A stretch of 64,000 nucleotides of DNA. It comes from JANQUM01 sp047630355. Its GTDB lineage: Bacteria > Bacteroidota > Bacteroidia > Cytophagales > Spirosomataceae. The position numbers were made by a program, and so were the translations under genes. The stretch lies in the NCBI GenBank assembly GCA_047630355.1, contig JBLHXN010000001.1, positions 1 through 64,000 on the forward strand, given 5' to 3'. Below the pieces are notes generated by a model, which ran no database searches, had not been told where the DNA came from, and saw only the letters and a list, made by a program, of their open reading frames with translations. Below are positions 34,430 through 43,603 of this stretch, piece after piece. Every line of letters begins with the position of its first letter. Position 1 is the stretch's first letter.

Positions 34430-36145
34430 ATGCTTTTAAGCGAACAAGAGATTTTACGAAGGAAAAAACGCCAACAATTAATGGATTTGGGCATCGATCC
34501 GTATCCCGCCGAAGAATTTAAAGTAAACGTTACGGCGGCTGACATCGAAAAGAATTACGAGAAGCGTAAAATAGATTACAAAAATATCAGCATTGCCGGG
34601 CGGTTGATGAACTTCCGAATTATGGGAAGTGCCGCTTTTGCGGAGTTACAGGATAGTACTGGTAGAATCCAAATCTATCTTCGTCGGGACGATTTATGCC
34701 CAGATGAAGACAAAACGTTATACAACACGGTATTCAAAAAGCTACTTGATATCGGTGACTTTATCGGCGTAACGGGTTACGTATTTACCACGCAGGTTGG
34801 TGAAATCTCGATTCACGTTACCTCGTTCAAAATTCTGTGTAAAACGCTCCGCCCGTTACCCATTGTAAAGCGAGATGATGATGGAAATGTATATGATGGC
34901 TTCACCGATCCTGAGCTGCGTTTTCGAATGCGGTACGTGGATTTAGTAGTGAATCCGAAAGTCAAAGATATTTTCGTGAAACGGGCAAAAGTAATCAGCA
35001 CTATGCGACGCACTTTTGACGACAAAGGTTGGCTGGAAGTTGAAACGCCGATTTTGCAGCCCATTCACGGTGGTGCGGCGGCTCGTCCGTTTGAAACGCA
35101 CCATAACTCACTGGACATGCCGCTCTACATGCGAATTGCTAACGAGCTTTATTTGAAACGATTGATTGTCGGCGGCTTCGACGGAGTCTACGAGTTCGGG
35201 AAAATGTTCCGTAACGAAGGCATGGACCGTACGCACAATCCCGAATTTACGGCGATGGAGCTTTACGTAGCTTACAAAGACTACGAATGGATGATGGGAA
35301 TGACCGAAAATTTACTTGAAAAAGTGGCGATTGCGGTAAACGGTTCGTCAAAAGTGAATTCTTGGGGGAACGAAATAGAATTCTGTGGTCCTTACGAGCG
35401 GTTGAGTATCCTTGGTGCAATCGAAAAATTCACGGGCGTAAACGTAGAAGGGAAGTCAGAAACCGAACTCAAAGAGCTCTGCAAAGAGTGGGGCGTGAAA
35501 GTGGACGAAACAATGGGCGTTGCGAAACTAATCGACGAAATTTTCGGAGAAAAAGTGGAAGCAAATCTTATTCAACCAACTTTCATCACAGATTATCCCG
35601 TGGAAATGTCGCCGCTTACCAAAAAGCACCGCAGCAAGCCCGGTTTGGTAGAACGTTTTGAGTTGTTCATTAACGGAAAAGAAGTAGCGAATGCCTACTC
35701 AGAATTAAACGACCCAATTGACCAACGAGAGCGTTTTGATCAGCAACTCAAACTCGCTGAACGTGGTGATGATGAAGCAATGGCAATGGACGAAGATTTC
35801 CTCCGTTCCCTCGAATACGGAATGCCAACTACATCGGGAATCGGAATCGGAATTGACCGCTTGACTATGATGTTGACCGATCAGACGAGTATTCAGGAAG
35901 TTCTTTTCTTCCCGCAAATGCGTCCTGAAAAGAAAATTGAAATGGCGACTAATACCGAGTACGAAGCACAAGGCGTACCCGCCGTTTGGATTCCGGCGTT
36001 GCAGAAAATGGGATTTATGACCATCGGAACATTGAAGGAAGCCAACCCCAATAAGGTTTTTAACGATCTTGGGGGAATGCGTAAAAAACTTAAAATTGAC
36101 GAAAAAATGCCATCAAAGGAAGAAGTAGAAGGTTGGATTGGGTAG
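34430..36145 (+). CDS. lysS: Lysyl-tRNA synthetase, class II, with C-terminal extension
   Basis: From ATG 34430 (MLLSEQEILRRKKRQQLM) the enzyme has 571 residues; a TTG seven codons upstream is rejected because LysRS normally begins here. It has the OB-fold anticodon-binding domain (ISIAGRLMNFRIMG), class II motif 1 (ETPILQPIHGGAAARPF), motif 2 (FEFGK-type, EFGKMFRNEGMDRTHNPEFT) and motif 3 (TSGIGIGIDRLTMMLTDQ). About 65 residues follow the usual C-terminus (VPAVWIPALQKMGFMTIGTL to EEVEGWIG), a helical-hairpin-like tail that I know from other Bacteroidota LysRS. It charges tRNA-Lys. Confidence 0.95.
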   Translation: MLLSEQEILRRKKRQQLMDLGIDPYPAEEFKVNVTAADIEKNYEKRKIDYKNISIAGRLMNFRIMGSAAFAELQDSTGRIQIYLRRDDLCPDEDKTLYNTVFKKLLDIGDFIGVTGYVFTTQVGEISIHVTSFKILCKTLRPLPIVKRDDDGNVYDGFTDPELRFRMRYVDLVVNPKVKDIFVKRAKVISTMRRTFDDKGWLEVETPILQPIHGGAAARPFETHHNSLDMPLYMRIANELYLKRLIVGGFDGVYEFGKMFRNEGMDRTHNPEFTAMELYVAYKDYEWMMGMTENLLEKVAIAVNGSSKVNSWGNEIEFCGPYERLSILGAIEKFTGVNVEGKSETELKELCKEWGVKVDETMGVAKLIDEIFGEKVEANLIQPTFITDYPVEMSPLTKKHRSKPGLVERFELFINGKEVANAYSELNDPIDQRERFDQQLKLAERGDDEAMAMDEDFLRSLEYGMPTTSGIGIGIDRLTMMLTDQTSIQEVLFFPQMRPEKKIEMATNTEYEAQGVPAVWIPALQKMGFMTIGTLKEANPNKVFNDLGGMRKKLKIDEKMPSKEEVEGWIG

Positions 36146-36167
36146 GGATTGGGGAAGTTGAGAATAG

Positions 36168-36312
36168 CCTCAGAGAGGCGAAATATCAATAGAAAAAATG
36201 TGATGGTTTAACCCATTATCCGCAGAGCGGCGATATTTTGGTAGAAAAACGTCGCAATATGCGTCGTAAGCCCTATCGGGGCGACATCGATTTTTTATAA
36301 GCCTCGTAGCGG
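36168..36312 (+). repeat. Array of four degenerate hairpin repeats
   Basis: Four 11-base near-palindromes occur at 36168 (CCTCAGAGAGG), 36220 (CCGCAGAGCGG), 36271 (CCCTATCGGGG) and 36302 (CCTCGTAGCGG), each followed by CGA and an AT-rich tract; the first two tracts end in TAGAAAAA. Spacing is 52, 51 and 31 bases. It lies between lysS and the terminator at 36335. The pattern resembles a dispersed repeat seen in intergenic DNA of many Bacteroidota. No coding potential is visible. Confidence 0.7.
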
Positions 36313-36334
36313 CGACATTTTCGATTATGGATAA

Positions 36335-36377
36335 AAAACGCCAGCGGTTTGGGATTATCCCAAACCGCTGGCGTTTT
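36335..36377. terminator. Long bidirectional terminator between lysS and symporter gene
   Basis: A 21-bp perfect stem beginning AAAACGCCAGCGGTTTGGGA closes on a very small loop, with A and T runs at the two ends. It serves the two convergent transcripts. Confidence 0.92.
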
Positions 36378-36397
36378 CATTTGCTGCATACGGACAA

Positions 36398-37651
36398 TCA
36401 AACCTTCAAATCCCGCAAATTATCCTGCATAATATCTTCTGTTTCGTCGAGGTTATTAAATGCGTGGTCCATCATTTTGCGGTCGAATTCCTTCTCGTTG
36501 TTCGCAATCCAGATGGTAGCAACGCCGTTCCCGATGAAATTGGTAATGGCACGGGCTTCCGACATGAAACGATCAACCCCCAATAGCAACGCCAAACCTT
36601 CCAGCGGGATAACCTCTACAGCCGTCAGTGTTGACGCCAACACCACAAAACCGCTACCCGTAACACCCGCCGCACCTTTTGACGTAACCAATAGGATACC
36701 GATTATCGTCAACATTTGCTGAAGGCTAAGTTCGACACCAAAAACCTGAGCGAGAAAGATCGTTGCCATTGAAAGGTAAATCGTGGTACCATCAAGGTTA
36801 AACGAATACCCCGCCGGAACTACCAAACCTACCACGGGTTTTGAGCAGCCCATGCGTTCCAGTTTTTCCATTAAAGAGGGAAGTGCCGCTTCGGAAGACG
36901 AAGTTCCCAACACAATCAATAACTCTTCCCGAATGTACCGCAGAAAACCGAAAATACTGATTTTGTAATAGCGTAAAATCAAGTTCAATATGACCAAAAT
37001 GAATACCGCCATGGTAATATAAACCGTTGCCATCAGTTTTGCCAGCGGAAACAAGGTGGCAATGCCGTATTTTCCTATTGTAAATGCCATACCTCCGAAC
37101 GCACCAATAGGGGCAAAAATCATGACGTAGTGCAGCATCTTAAACACAAATTTTGAGATCGGCGTGAGGAAATTGATAACCGTCTCACGTTTCGGAAATT
37201 TACTAAGGAAAATCCCGAACAGAATCGAGAACAGCAACACTTGAATGGTCAGGTTATCTTTCAAAAATTGCCACCAACTGAAACCCGCCGATTGGGTGGC
37301 GTACTGCGAAACATCACCGCCCGTGACTTGGGCAGTAGAAACGCCATCGCCGGGACGAATTGTGTAGGCAACCACGAGACCAATCAATAACGCCAGTGTT
37401 GTAACAACTTCAAAGTAGATTAACGCTTTTGCCCCAACCCGACCCACTTTCTTCAAATCACCCATACCGCTTATTCCGAGTGAAATAGTCAGGAAGATAA
37501 TTGGGTTGATAAACAGCTTTACAATATCAATGAAGCCTTTTCCCAACGGTTGCATCTTTACGCCCCACTCAGGGCTAAAATGACCAAGTAACGCACCGGC
37601 GGTGATGGCGGTCAGCACCCAAAAGGTAAGGTTAGTGAATATTTTTTTCAT
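36398..37651 (-). CDS. Dicarboxylate/amino acid:cation symporter (DAACS family)
   Basis: The start is ATG 37651 (MKKIFTNLTFWVLTAITAGA); an upstream extension of 71 residues has no membrane character. The 417-residue protein has the family re-entrant loops and substrate site: LGTSSSEAALPSLMEKLERM, VVPAGYSFNLDGTTIYLSMA, then SKGAAGVTGSGFVVLASTL. These proteins (GltP, DctA) import glutamate or C4-dicarboxylates with H+ or Na+. It overlaps the AEC gene by four bases (ATGA), so it is the last gene of the sigma-FecR-receptor-AEC operon. The direct neighbours and pckA favour a dicarboxylate. Confidence 0.9.
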   Translation of the reverse strand: MKKIFTNLTFWVLTAITAGALLGHFSPEWGVKMQPLGKGFIDIVKLFINPIIFLTISLGISGMGDLKKVGRVGAKALIYFEVVTTLALLIGLVVAYTIRPGDGVSTAQVTGGDVSQYATQSAGFSWWQFLKDNLTIQVLLFSILFGIFLSKFPKRETVINFLTPISKFVFKMLHYVMIFAPIGAFGGMAFTIGKYGIATLFPLAKLMATVYITMAVFILVILNLILRYYKISIFGFLRYIREELLIVLGTSSSEAALPSLMEKLERMGCSKPVVGLVVPAGYSFNLDGTTIYLSMATIFLAQVFGVELSLQQMLTIIGILLVTSKGAAGVTGSGFVVLASTLTAVEVIPLEGLALLLGVDRFMSEARAITNFIGNGVATIWIANNEKEFDRKMMDHAFNNLDETEDIMQDNLRDLKV

Positions 37652-38550
37652 AGTAAATATTGAATGAGTAGCGTACTGAAAATCGAAACGGGTATGCCGA
37701 CGCTCACCATTTTGGCGGCCAATAAACCATCCAAACCAAAATCGTCCGCAATAATGGCGGCGGTATTCATGGGACCGAGTGCCGCACCGAGCAGTGAAAT
37801 CTTCGCCTCGGTAGTTGTCAGCGTGCCATTCACGTAAAAAAACAGAAACACAATCAACGGACAAATGATTAATTTATAAAAAAGCCCAGTGTACAGCGGT
37901 TTGCTATCCCGCAAAATGTTGGAAAAATTCACTTGTAAACCGACAGCAAATAAAGCTAAAAAAGCGAAAGGTTGGCTAATCAACGTGGCTAAATCGGTGA
38001 TTTCCGGTGGAATTTCATCAGTTAATGCATTAATAGACAGACATATAAGCGTAGCCCCGAAAGGAGGGAACCGAACCATTCGCTTTAGAATAAGGCGGAG
38101 ATTCGCCTTTTTTTCACTTAAAGTGGTCGCCAACGCAATGCCCAATGTCATCACAATCAGGAAGGTGCCTAACTGACTCATGATGATGCCCATCGACATG
38201 CCGGTAGTTCCGTAATAAAGCTGAAATATTGGAAAGCCAACGAAGGAAATACTGCTGATACCGCCCGTTAAAATCAAGGCTCCCAGCGTTTCCCGTGAGA
38301 ATTTTGCCGACCGGTTTATTACGTAGAAATACAGCATCGCCCCGAAAAAAAGTACCCACGGAGTTAGCATTGGGTATAGGTACGCCGACGTGAACGATAG
38401 CGTGAGCAAATACTTAATGTTGAGAGCGGGAATGAAAATCCAAATCAACAGTTTGTTGATAAGTTTGTGGGTATCGGGTGGCACAAACGCATTTTTTGCG
38501 AAAAACCACCCGATTCCCAAACTCACCACGATGAACAGTAAGTTCAGCAT
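37648..38550 (-). CDS. AEC-family transporter (auxin efflux carrier-like permease)
   Basis: A 300-residue membrane protein with about ten helices, starting MLNLLFIVVSLGIGWFFAKN and having the two-bundle AEC arrangement; the crossover of the second bundle lies around AALGPMNTAAIIADDFGLDG. Bacterial members move malate, malonate or other small organic anions. The stop codon of the TonB receptor directly abuts this ATG (38551/38550) and its own stop overlaps the symporter start, so three transport genes are tightly coupled. This argues that all carry related organic acids. Confidence 0.85.
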   Translation of the reverse strand: MLNLLFIVVSLGIGWFFAKNAFVPPDTHKLINKLLIWIFIPALNIKYLLTLSFTSAYLYPMLTPWVLFFGAMLYFYVINRSAKFSRETLGALILTGGISSISFVGFPIFQLYYGTTGMSMGIIMSQLGTFLIVMTLGIALATTLSEKKANLRLILKRMVRFPPFGATLICLSINALTDEIPPEITDLATLISQPFAFLALFAVGLQVNFSNILRDSKPLYTGLFYKLIICPLIVFLFFYVNGTLTTTEAKISLLGAALGPMNTAAIIADDFGLDGLLAAKMVSVGIPVSIFSTLLIQYLL

Positions 38551-41547
38551 TTATAAACTGATAGTTGCATTTAAATAGTAGAATGCTCCGTTGAAACCAA
38601 ACTGATTGGCATTCCGCGTAAAGGGAATCTGACCACTTGAATAAGATGCCGAACGAATATCCCACCGGTCGGGATAAATGTCAAAAATATTATTGCTTCC
38701 TAACGAAATCATCAGCGATTTACTAAGCGTATAGTTCACCGATAAGTCCGTCAGCGTTTTTGCGGAAAATGTTTGAACACCGTTATCTCCAATCTCTTTA
38801 TTACTATCAATAGATTGAACCGAACCAAAGCGGGTAGCCCGTACAATAAATCCAGCATTTTTGTAATTATACCCGAACGAACCCAGCATTTTACTACGGG
38901 GTTGAGCTACTTCAATTAACGATAAAGCTACGTCGCCCAGCAACTGAAACGGTGTTGCAACGCCCTTAAGTAGATTTACGGGTGTTTCTTTCTGACGAAG
39001 AACATTTGTCTCATTTAATGTTAAAGCAAAACTGGCATTAATGCGGCTATCTTGGTTAAGGAATTTTTTGTAGGAAGTAACGAAATCAATACCACGGGTC
39101 CTGGTGTCAATGTGGTTAGTGAAAAACCGCACCTCTGCCGAGTTCGGGAACGTTGATTTTACGGCCGGAATGCGGGAAGCCTGTAAACGATCCGTGATTA
39201 CGATTCTATCCTGAATATTGATTAAAAATGCATCTAACGTGAATAATAATGCCCCATTGAGAGCTGTGGCAGTTAAGCCAACGTTGTAGTTATAAGAGGT
39301 TTCTGCTTTGGGTTGCTCAATTCCCAGTGCGGCCAAACCCGGATTGTCATTTGATAACTGTTGCGTAATAATAATTTGTCCGTTTTGAACTGTTGAAGTG
39401 TTCACCCGATTACCAACCTGTGCCAAAGAAGGTGCCCGAAAGCCTTTGTTTACTGAACCCCGCACGGAGAAATTATCCGTGATTTTGTAGCGGGCGGCAA
39501 TTTTTCCCGAAATATTACTGCCGAAGTCGCTGTAATTTTCAAAACGTAGTGCAGTAGCTACCAACAAACGGTCAGTCACGTCGCTTTCTACGTCAGCATA
39601 TATACCAATGTTGCTGCGTTTGATGCTTACTTCATCGTTCGGGGCAATGCCGGGACGACCACTCGAGCCAACTGCTTTTCCGAGTGTGAATGCCAATGGC
39701 CCTACTTCGTAAGATTCTTTACTGCCGGAAGTTACGTCAAAATAATCAGTACGGTAAGCCGTTCCAAACGCTAAGTTGAGTGACTTTAAACTGCCGATGT
39801 TGCGAATGTTTTTAACAACGTTTCCTTCAAAAATGCTTTGTCCGAAGGCATTTCTTCCTACGTAAAAGTTGGTCGGTGACGCAATTCCCATCGATGGGTT
39901 AGTAGTACCATTCGCCGACAAATCTAAATGGTTATGACCGTAACCATAGCTAAAATCCAAGTTCCAGCCGTCTTTTGTGGTTCTCTTCAAGCCCCCAACC
40001 ACAGAATAGTCGATGGACGTGCCAGGTAATTCAGGTACGTATCCATCGGGATAAATTTCAGGAACTGAATTAGCTCCGTATGCTGGCCGGAAGAAACCGT
40101 ATGCCAAAATATTTTTGCGGGATGTACCACCAAACGTGTAAAATTTCCAGTTTCTGCCCAACGGCAAACCTGCATTCACAAATGTTTGGTAGGTATCATT
40201 TTGATTGCTACCATACACACCAATTGGGAAAGGGTCTTTTGGATAAACGCCTCTTGTTGCTCGTACTGCTGCATCTTTTGTAGCGTCGGCGTTGTAAATC
40301 CGGCCAGTGTAATTATCAGTACGGTTGGTTTGGTTCATGCGGAAATAATTAACGGTAAAGTTAACGAACCCCCCTTTTTTACCAAGAGCCAAACCGTAGT
40401 TCAAAGCCGTTTTAAACGTAAAGCCGTCACCCGCTTTGTGGATTCCCGCCTGTGTTTCCAGCGTTCCTTCGTTCACAGTTTCTTTCAACGCCAAATTGAC
40501 AATTCCCGCAATGGCATCGGAACCATATTGAGCGGCGGCCCCATCCCGCAAAACTTCAACCTGACTAAGTGCCAACGAGGGAATCGAGTTCATATCTGTT
40601 ACAACTGTACCTGCTCCCGGCGAAACATTTAGGTTTAACGCAGCAAATTGGTGGCGGCGTTTCCCATTAATCAACACCAAAGATTGATCGGGCGACATGC
40701 CCCGAAGCGTAGCCGGTTCGGCGTAGTTAGTTGTACCGTTCACTCCATATTTTGCAGAGTTAAAAGACGGCGACGAAAACTGAATCATCTGCCCTAAATC
40801 AGTTTGTCCGGTTGCTTGGATTTCTTTAGCACTAATTACGTCTACCGGAACCGGACGTTCAACGTCTGTTCGTGGTTTACCCCGTGAACCGATAACTACC
40901 ACCTCATTCAGTGTAGATGTTGACTCTTCCAGCGTTACGCTCAAGTCTTGTGTAGAATTCAACACAATTTCCTGTGATTTGTAACCGATATAACTCATTA
41001 CCAACGTTTCACCAATTTCGGCGTTAATCGTGAATTTGCCTGCACCTTCGGTAAGCGTACCACGTAACGAGCCTTTTACTGTTACTGAAACCCCCGGCAA
41101 ACCCTCACCTGTAACGTCTTTTATTACTCCTTGAATAGAAGCGACGGTAGTTTCAATTACTGGTATCAAGATAGCCGATGTTCTTAAAGCAGGTTTTAAC
41201 ATAATTTGATTTCCAGTGGCTTTGTAACGAATACCCAACGGAGTCAGTAATTGATTTAAAATAGTTTCCAGAGTTTTGTCTTGATAATTTCCTGATAACT
41301 TTCGTTCGGTATTGATCAATGATGAACTGTAAATGAACCGAATCTCAGCCGACTTCTCGATCTCAGCCAAAGTGGCTTTAAGACTCTGATTTTTAATGGT
41401 CAGGCTTATTTTTTTGTTCAGCGATTCCTGCGAATAAACACCGTTCGCAAAAGTGACACTCAAAAAAAGAACAGAGAGTAAGGTTTGGGTAATAGTTATA
41501 TGCATGATGTTTTTGAAAATCCGGTGGATTCGCAGGCTTTTTTTCAT
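38551..41547 (-). CDS. TonB-dependent receptor with STN signalling domain
   Basis: A 998-residue outer-membrane receptor. After a signal sequence (about residues 15-40) comes an STN/secretin domain (residues 45-120; ISLTIKNQSLKATLAEIEKS, FIYSSSLINTERKLSG), a carboxypeptidase-like beta-sandwich (residues 135-215; GLPGVSVTVKGSLRGTLTEG), the plug (VPVDVISAKEIQATGQTDLG, EVLRDGAAAQYGSDAIAGIV) and a 22-strand-type barrel ending GAFYYLNATISL. The STN domain and the FecR/sigma genes upstream point to transcriptional signalling by substrate binding, as with FecA. The substrate is not a known siderophore by motif; the downstream organic-acid permeases suggest a small acid or a complex of it. Confidence 0.92.
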   Translation of the reverse strand: MKKSLRIHRIFKNIMHITITQTLLSVLFLSVTFANGVYSQESLNKKISLTIKNQSLKATLAEIEKSAEIRFIYSSSLINTERKLSGNYQDKTLETILNQLLTPLGIRYKATGNQIMLKPALRTSAILIPVIETTVASIQGVIKDVTGEGLPGVSVTVKGSLRGTLTEGAGKFTINAEIGETLVMSYIGYKSQEIVLNSTQDLSVTLEESTSTLNEVVVIGSRGKPRTDVERPVPVDVISAKEIQATGQTDLGQMIQFSSPSFNSAKYGVNGTTNYAEPATLRGMSPDQSLVLINGKRRHQFAALNLNVSPGAGTVVTDMNSIPSLALSQVEVLRDGAAAQYGSDAIAGIVNLALKETVNEGTLETQAGIHKAGDGFTFKTALNYGLALGKKGGFVNFTVNYFRMNQTNRTDNYTGRIYNADATKDAAVRATRGVYPKDPFPIGVYGSNQNDTYQTFVNAGLPLGRNWKFYTFGGTSRKNILAYGFFRPAYGANSVPEIYPDGYVPELPGTSIDYSVVGGLKRTTKDGWNLDFSYGYGHNHLDLSANGTTNPSMGIASPTNFYVGRNAFGQSIFEGNVVKNIRNIGSLKSLNLAFGTAYRTDYFDVTSGSKESYEVGPLAFTLGKAVGSSGRPGIAPNDEVSIKRSNIGIYADVESDVTDRLLVATALRFENYSDFGSNISGKIAARYKITDNFSVRGSVNKGFRAPSLAQVGNRVNTSTVQNGQIIITQQLSNDNPGLAALGIEQPKAETSYNYNVGLTATALNGALLFTLDAFLINIQDRIVITDRLQASRIPAVKSTFPNSAEVRFFTNHIDTRTRGIDFVTSYKKFLNQDSRINASFALTLNETNVLRQKETPVNLLKGVATPFQLLGDVALSLIEVAQPRSKMLGSFGYNYKNAGFIVRATRFGSVQSIDSNKEIGDNGVQTFSAKTLTDLSVNYTLSKSLMISLGSNNIFDIYPDRWDIRSASYSSGQIPFTRNANQFGFNGAFYYLNATISL

Positions 41548-41627
41548 AGTTTTGATTGTTTTTGAAAGGTTTAGACAGATTTTGAGAAAACAATCCGAAT
41601 TGAAACGCCAATTTCAATTTTCGGAAG

Positions 41628-41658
41628 AGCCTTTTCGGGATAATACCCAGAAGAGGCT
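41628..41658. other. Hairpin in leader between FecR gene and receptor gene
   Basis: AGCCTTTTC pairs with GAAGAGGCT and the inner GGG pairs with CCC. A seven-T run follows on the plus strand, whereas the transcribed strand for the receptor is minus, so it is not an ordinary terminator for these genes. It lies in the 149-base gap that separates fecR from the receptor and may structure the receptor mRNA leader. Confidence 0.45.
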
Positions 41659-41696
41659 TTTTTTATTAAAAAACTTATAGAAAAGTAATATCAATT

Positions 41697-42782
41697 TTAG
41701 CGGCATCCAGTCGTTTTAATGGTAATCTCACCGTCTTTTTCTTCGAAAGAAGCATCTAACGCAAAACACACCATTTTTAGTTTTTCCAATAAGGGTTCAT
41801 CTAGTAAGTGGGCGGTCAACATACAGTTTTTCAACCGTAATCTATCATAGTATATCTGGATATTGTACGCAGTTTTTAGTTGCTCCAAAACAGTAACCGC
41901 TGACACGTCATCAAAAGAAAACGTGAGTTGCTGAATCGGTAGTGACAGCTGCTCGCTTTCAATGGTATTTTTCACAGTTACTTTATCATTTTTTTCTAAA
42001 GCAACTTGCTGATTTTGTTGCAGAACCGTTCCTTCCAGTTTGGTAGAAACCAAATCGTGGTTTTTTGGAAGATTTTTTTGGGTAAAAATGGAGACCTTTC
42101 CCGTCTTAACAAATAGTTCGGTCTTGCCATTTCCAGCAGTTGCTTTTACGGTAAAACTGGTCCCTAAAACTTTTGCCACTAAATTATTAGCGTAAACAAT
42201 GAACGGTTTTTCCTTGTCCTTTTTTACTTCAAAGAAGGCTTCGCCCGAAAGCATTACCTCTCGTATATCCCGGTTGAACTTTGACGGCGAATAGCTTAAT
42301 CTTGCCTTTGGCTGCAACAGTACGCTGCTTCCGTCAGGCAAGTTTACTAAAAGAGCTTTTTGTTTTAGGTTTTCTTTTTCGTACATATCTCCCGTTTGTG
42401 TCTTTGATTCCTGCACCAGTTTCTCGTATGTTATAGTACTGACACCTGAAAAGTTATTCCAAATAAGCCAACTGCTCACTAACACAATGGAGGCTGCCAC
42501 CAACCACAGTGAGGCGGTTCGCCATCGAGTGTTTGCGGCAGTGTCTTTGCTCGGAACATATCGGTTTTGAGGCATTTCCATATTGGACTTTATGTGCTGT
42601 AGAGCTGCCGAAGGATCTACTTCACATTGCGGATACTGTGATTCCCATTCGTCGAGGTACTCGTAATAAGCCTCTTCGTTTTCGGGAGTTACCAGCCATC
42701 GGGCAATCATCTTTTGTTGGATACTACTAGTATTACCATTGAAAGAATCGGTAATCAAGTTTTTTGTGGTTTGTGTTTTCAT
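41697..42782 (-). CDS. FecR-family anti-sigma factor
   Basis: From ATG 42782 (MKTQTTKNLITDSFNGNTSS) the protein has 361 residues; a longer frame would overlap the sigma gene heavily and is rejected. The N-terminal 80 residues would bind the sigma factor in the cytoplasm (WLVTPENEEAYYEYLDEWES). One membrane span follows (SLWLVAASIVLVSSWLIW, near residues 95-112). The periplasmic FecR domain carries LPDGSSVLLQPKARLSYSPS and VLGTSFTVKATAG, and the C-terminal DUF4974 domain has FDDVSAVTVLEQLKTAYNI. The start overlaps the sigma gene stop by four bases. It would transmit a signal from the STN domain of the receptor. Confidence 0.92.
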   Translation of the reverse strand: MKTQTTKNLITDSFNGNTSSIQQKMIARWLVTPENEEAYYEYLDEWESQYPQCEVDPSAALQHIKSNMEMPQNRYVPSKDTAANTRWRTASLWLVAASIVLVSSWLIWNNFSGVSTITYEKLVQESKTQTGDMYEKENLKQKALLVNLPDGSSVLLQPKARLSYSPSKFNRDIREVMLSGEAFFEVKKDKEKPFIVYANNLVAKVLGTSFTVKATAGNGKTELFVKTGKVSIFTQKNLPKNHDLVSTKLEGTVLQQNQQVALEKNDKVTVKNTIESEQLSLPIQQLTFSFDDVSAVTVLEQLKTAYNIQIYYDRLRLKNCMLTAHLLDEPLLEKLKMVCFALDASFEEKDGEITIKTTGCR

Positions 42783-43453
42783 GGGAGGTTCAGCTGTAAA
42801 ATAAAAAACAACCCAGATAGCACCCATTCTGACTTCAGGTCTTCCCGTAGTTTTATGAGTGCCCGACTAATGAGCCGCTCTATGGCACTTACCGATACGC
42901 CCAGTTCAATGGCGATTTCGGCGTACTTTTTACCTTCTAACCGGTGCAGTTGAAATGCACTACGTGCTTGTGGCGGTAATCGCTTAATGGCTACGTCAAT
43001 CTTTAAAGTCAATTCATGAATCTGTAAGATATCATCGGGTTTCAGAACGGGTTCATGCATAAAACATAGCGTCTGCATATCGTCAAGCGGAGTGTTGCGT
43101 TGCAGGTCATATTTAATAACATTGTACGCCCTAAAACGTACGGCTTTGTAGAGGTACGCCCTGTATGAGGTGTTTATATTCTCATGTGCTTTATTTTGCC
43201 AAAAATTCGTAAAAACCTCGGCTACAATGTCTTCTGCTAAATCTTTTGAATACACAAAACGAATCGCAGAACTGCATAAGTTGGCGTAATAAGAACGGAA
43301 CAACATATCAAAGCCTCGCTTTGGCGAAGTTTCAAAATGCCGGGCAATAACTTCCTCTCTCGATAATACCCTGCCCGTGGGCGTATCTTTTGCCCGTAGA
43401 TTAGCTTCTATGTTTTCCCTATCTTCCGAAGTTAATTGTCTATGTGGCAACAT
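42779..43453 (-). CDS. ECF RNA polymerase sigma factor (FecI-like)
   Basis: The 224-residue protein has sigma region 2 (FDMLFRSYYANLCSSAIRFV, KDLAEDIVAEVFTNFWQN) and region 4 (LPPQARSAFQLHRLEGKKYA, EIAIELGVSVSAIERLISRA). It starts at ATG 43453, and its N-terminus is about 45 residues longer than average for FecI-type factors. It should drive the receptor-transport operon once FecR releases it. It lies 150 bases past the stop of pckA with a terminator between, so it has its own promoter. Confidence 0.92.
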   Translation of the reverse strand: MLPHRQLTSEDRENIEANLRAKDTPTGRVLSREEVIARHFETSPKRGFDMLFRSYYANLCSSAIRFVYSKDLAEDIVAEVFTNFWQNKAHENINTSYRAYLYKAVRFRAYNVIKYDLQRNTPLDDMQTLCFMHEPVLKPDDILQIHELTLKIDVAIKRLPPQARSAFQLHRLEGKKYAEIAIELGVSVSAIERLISRALIKLREDLKSEWVLSGLFFILQLNLP

Positions 43454-43546
43454 GCAGGGTTAGATTGTATAATGTCAAGACAAAGTTTAACTATTTTACC
43501 CCACACTCTAACTGAAATATGTTTGCTGTTGAAATAAATGGAAATC

Positions 43547-43583
43547 AAAAACGGCGAAGCAATTGTATTACTTCACCGTTTTT
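43547..43583 (-). terminator. Intrinsic terminator of fbp-pckA unit
   Basis: AAAAACGGCGAAG pairs with CTTCACCGTTTTT (one mismatch-tolerant pair) across 11 bases, 20 bases past the pckA stop. Confidence 0.8.
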
Positions 43584-43603
43584 ATCTTGGGGTGGGTAGT
43601 CTG

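Noticed and set aside
37651..37864. 71-residue N-terminal extension of the dicarboxylate symporter
   Set aside because: It is an antisense-like run overlapping the AEC gene, lacks membrane character and precedes the normal start MKKIFTNLTF.
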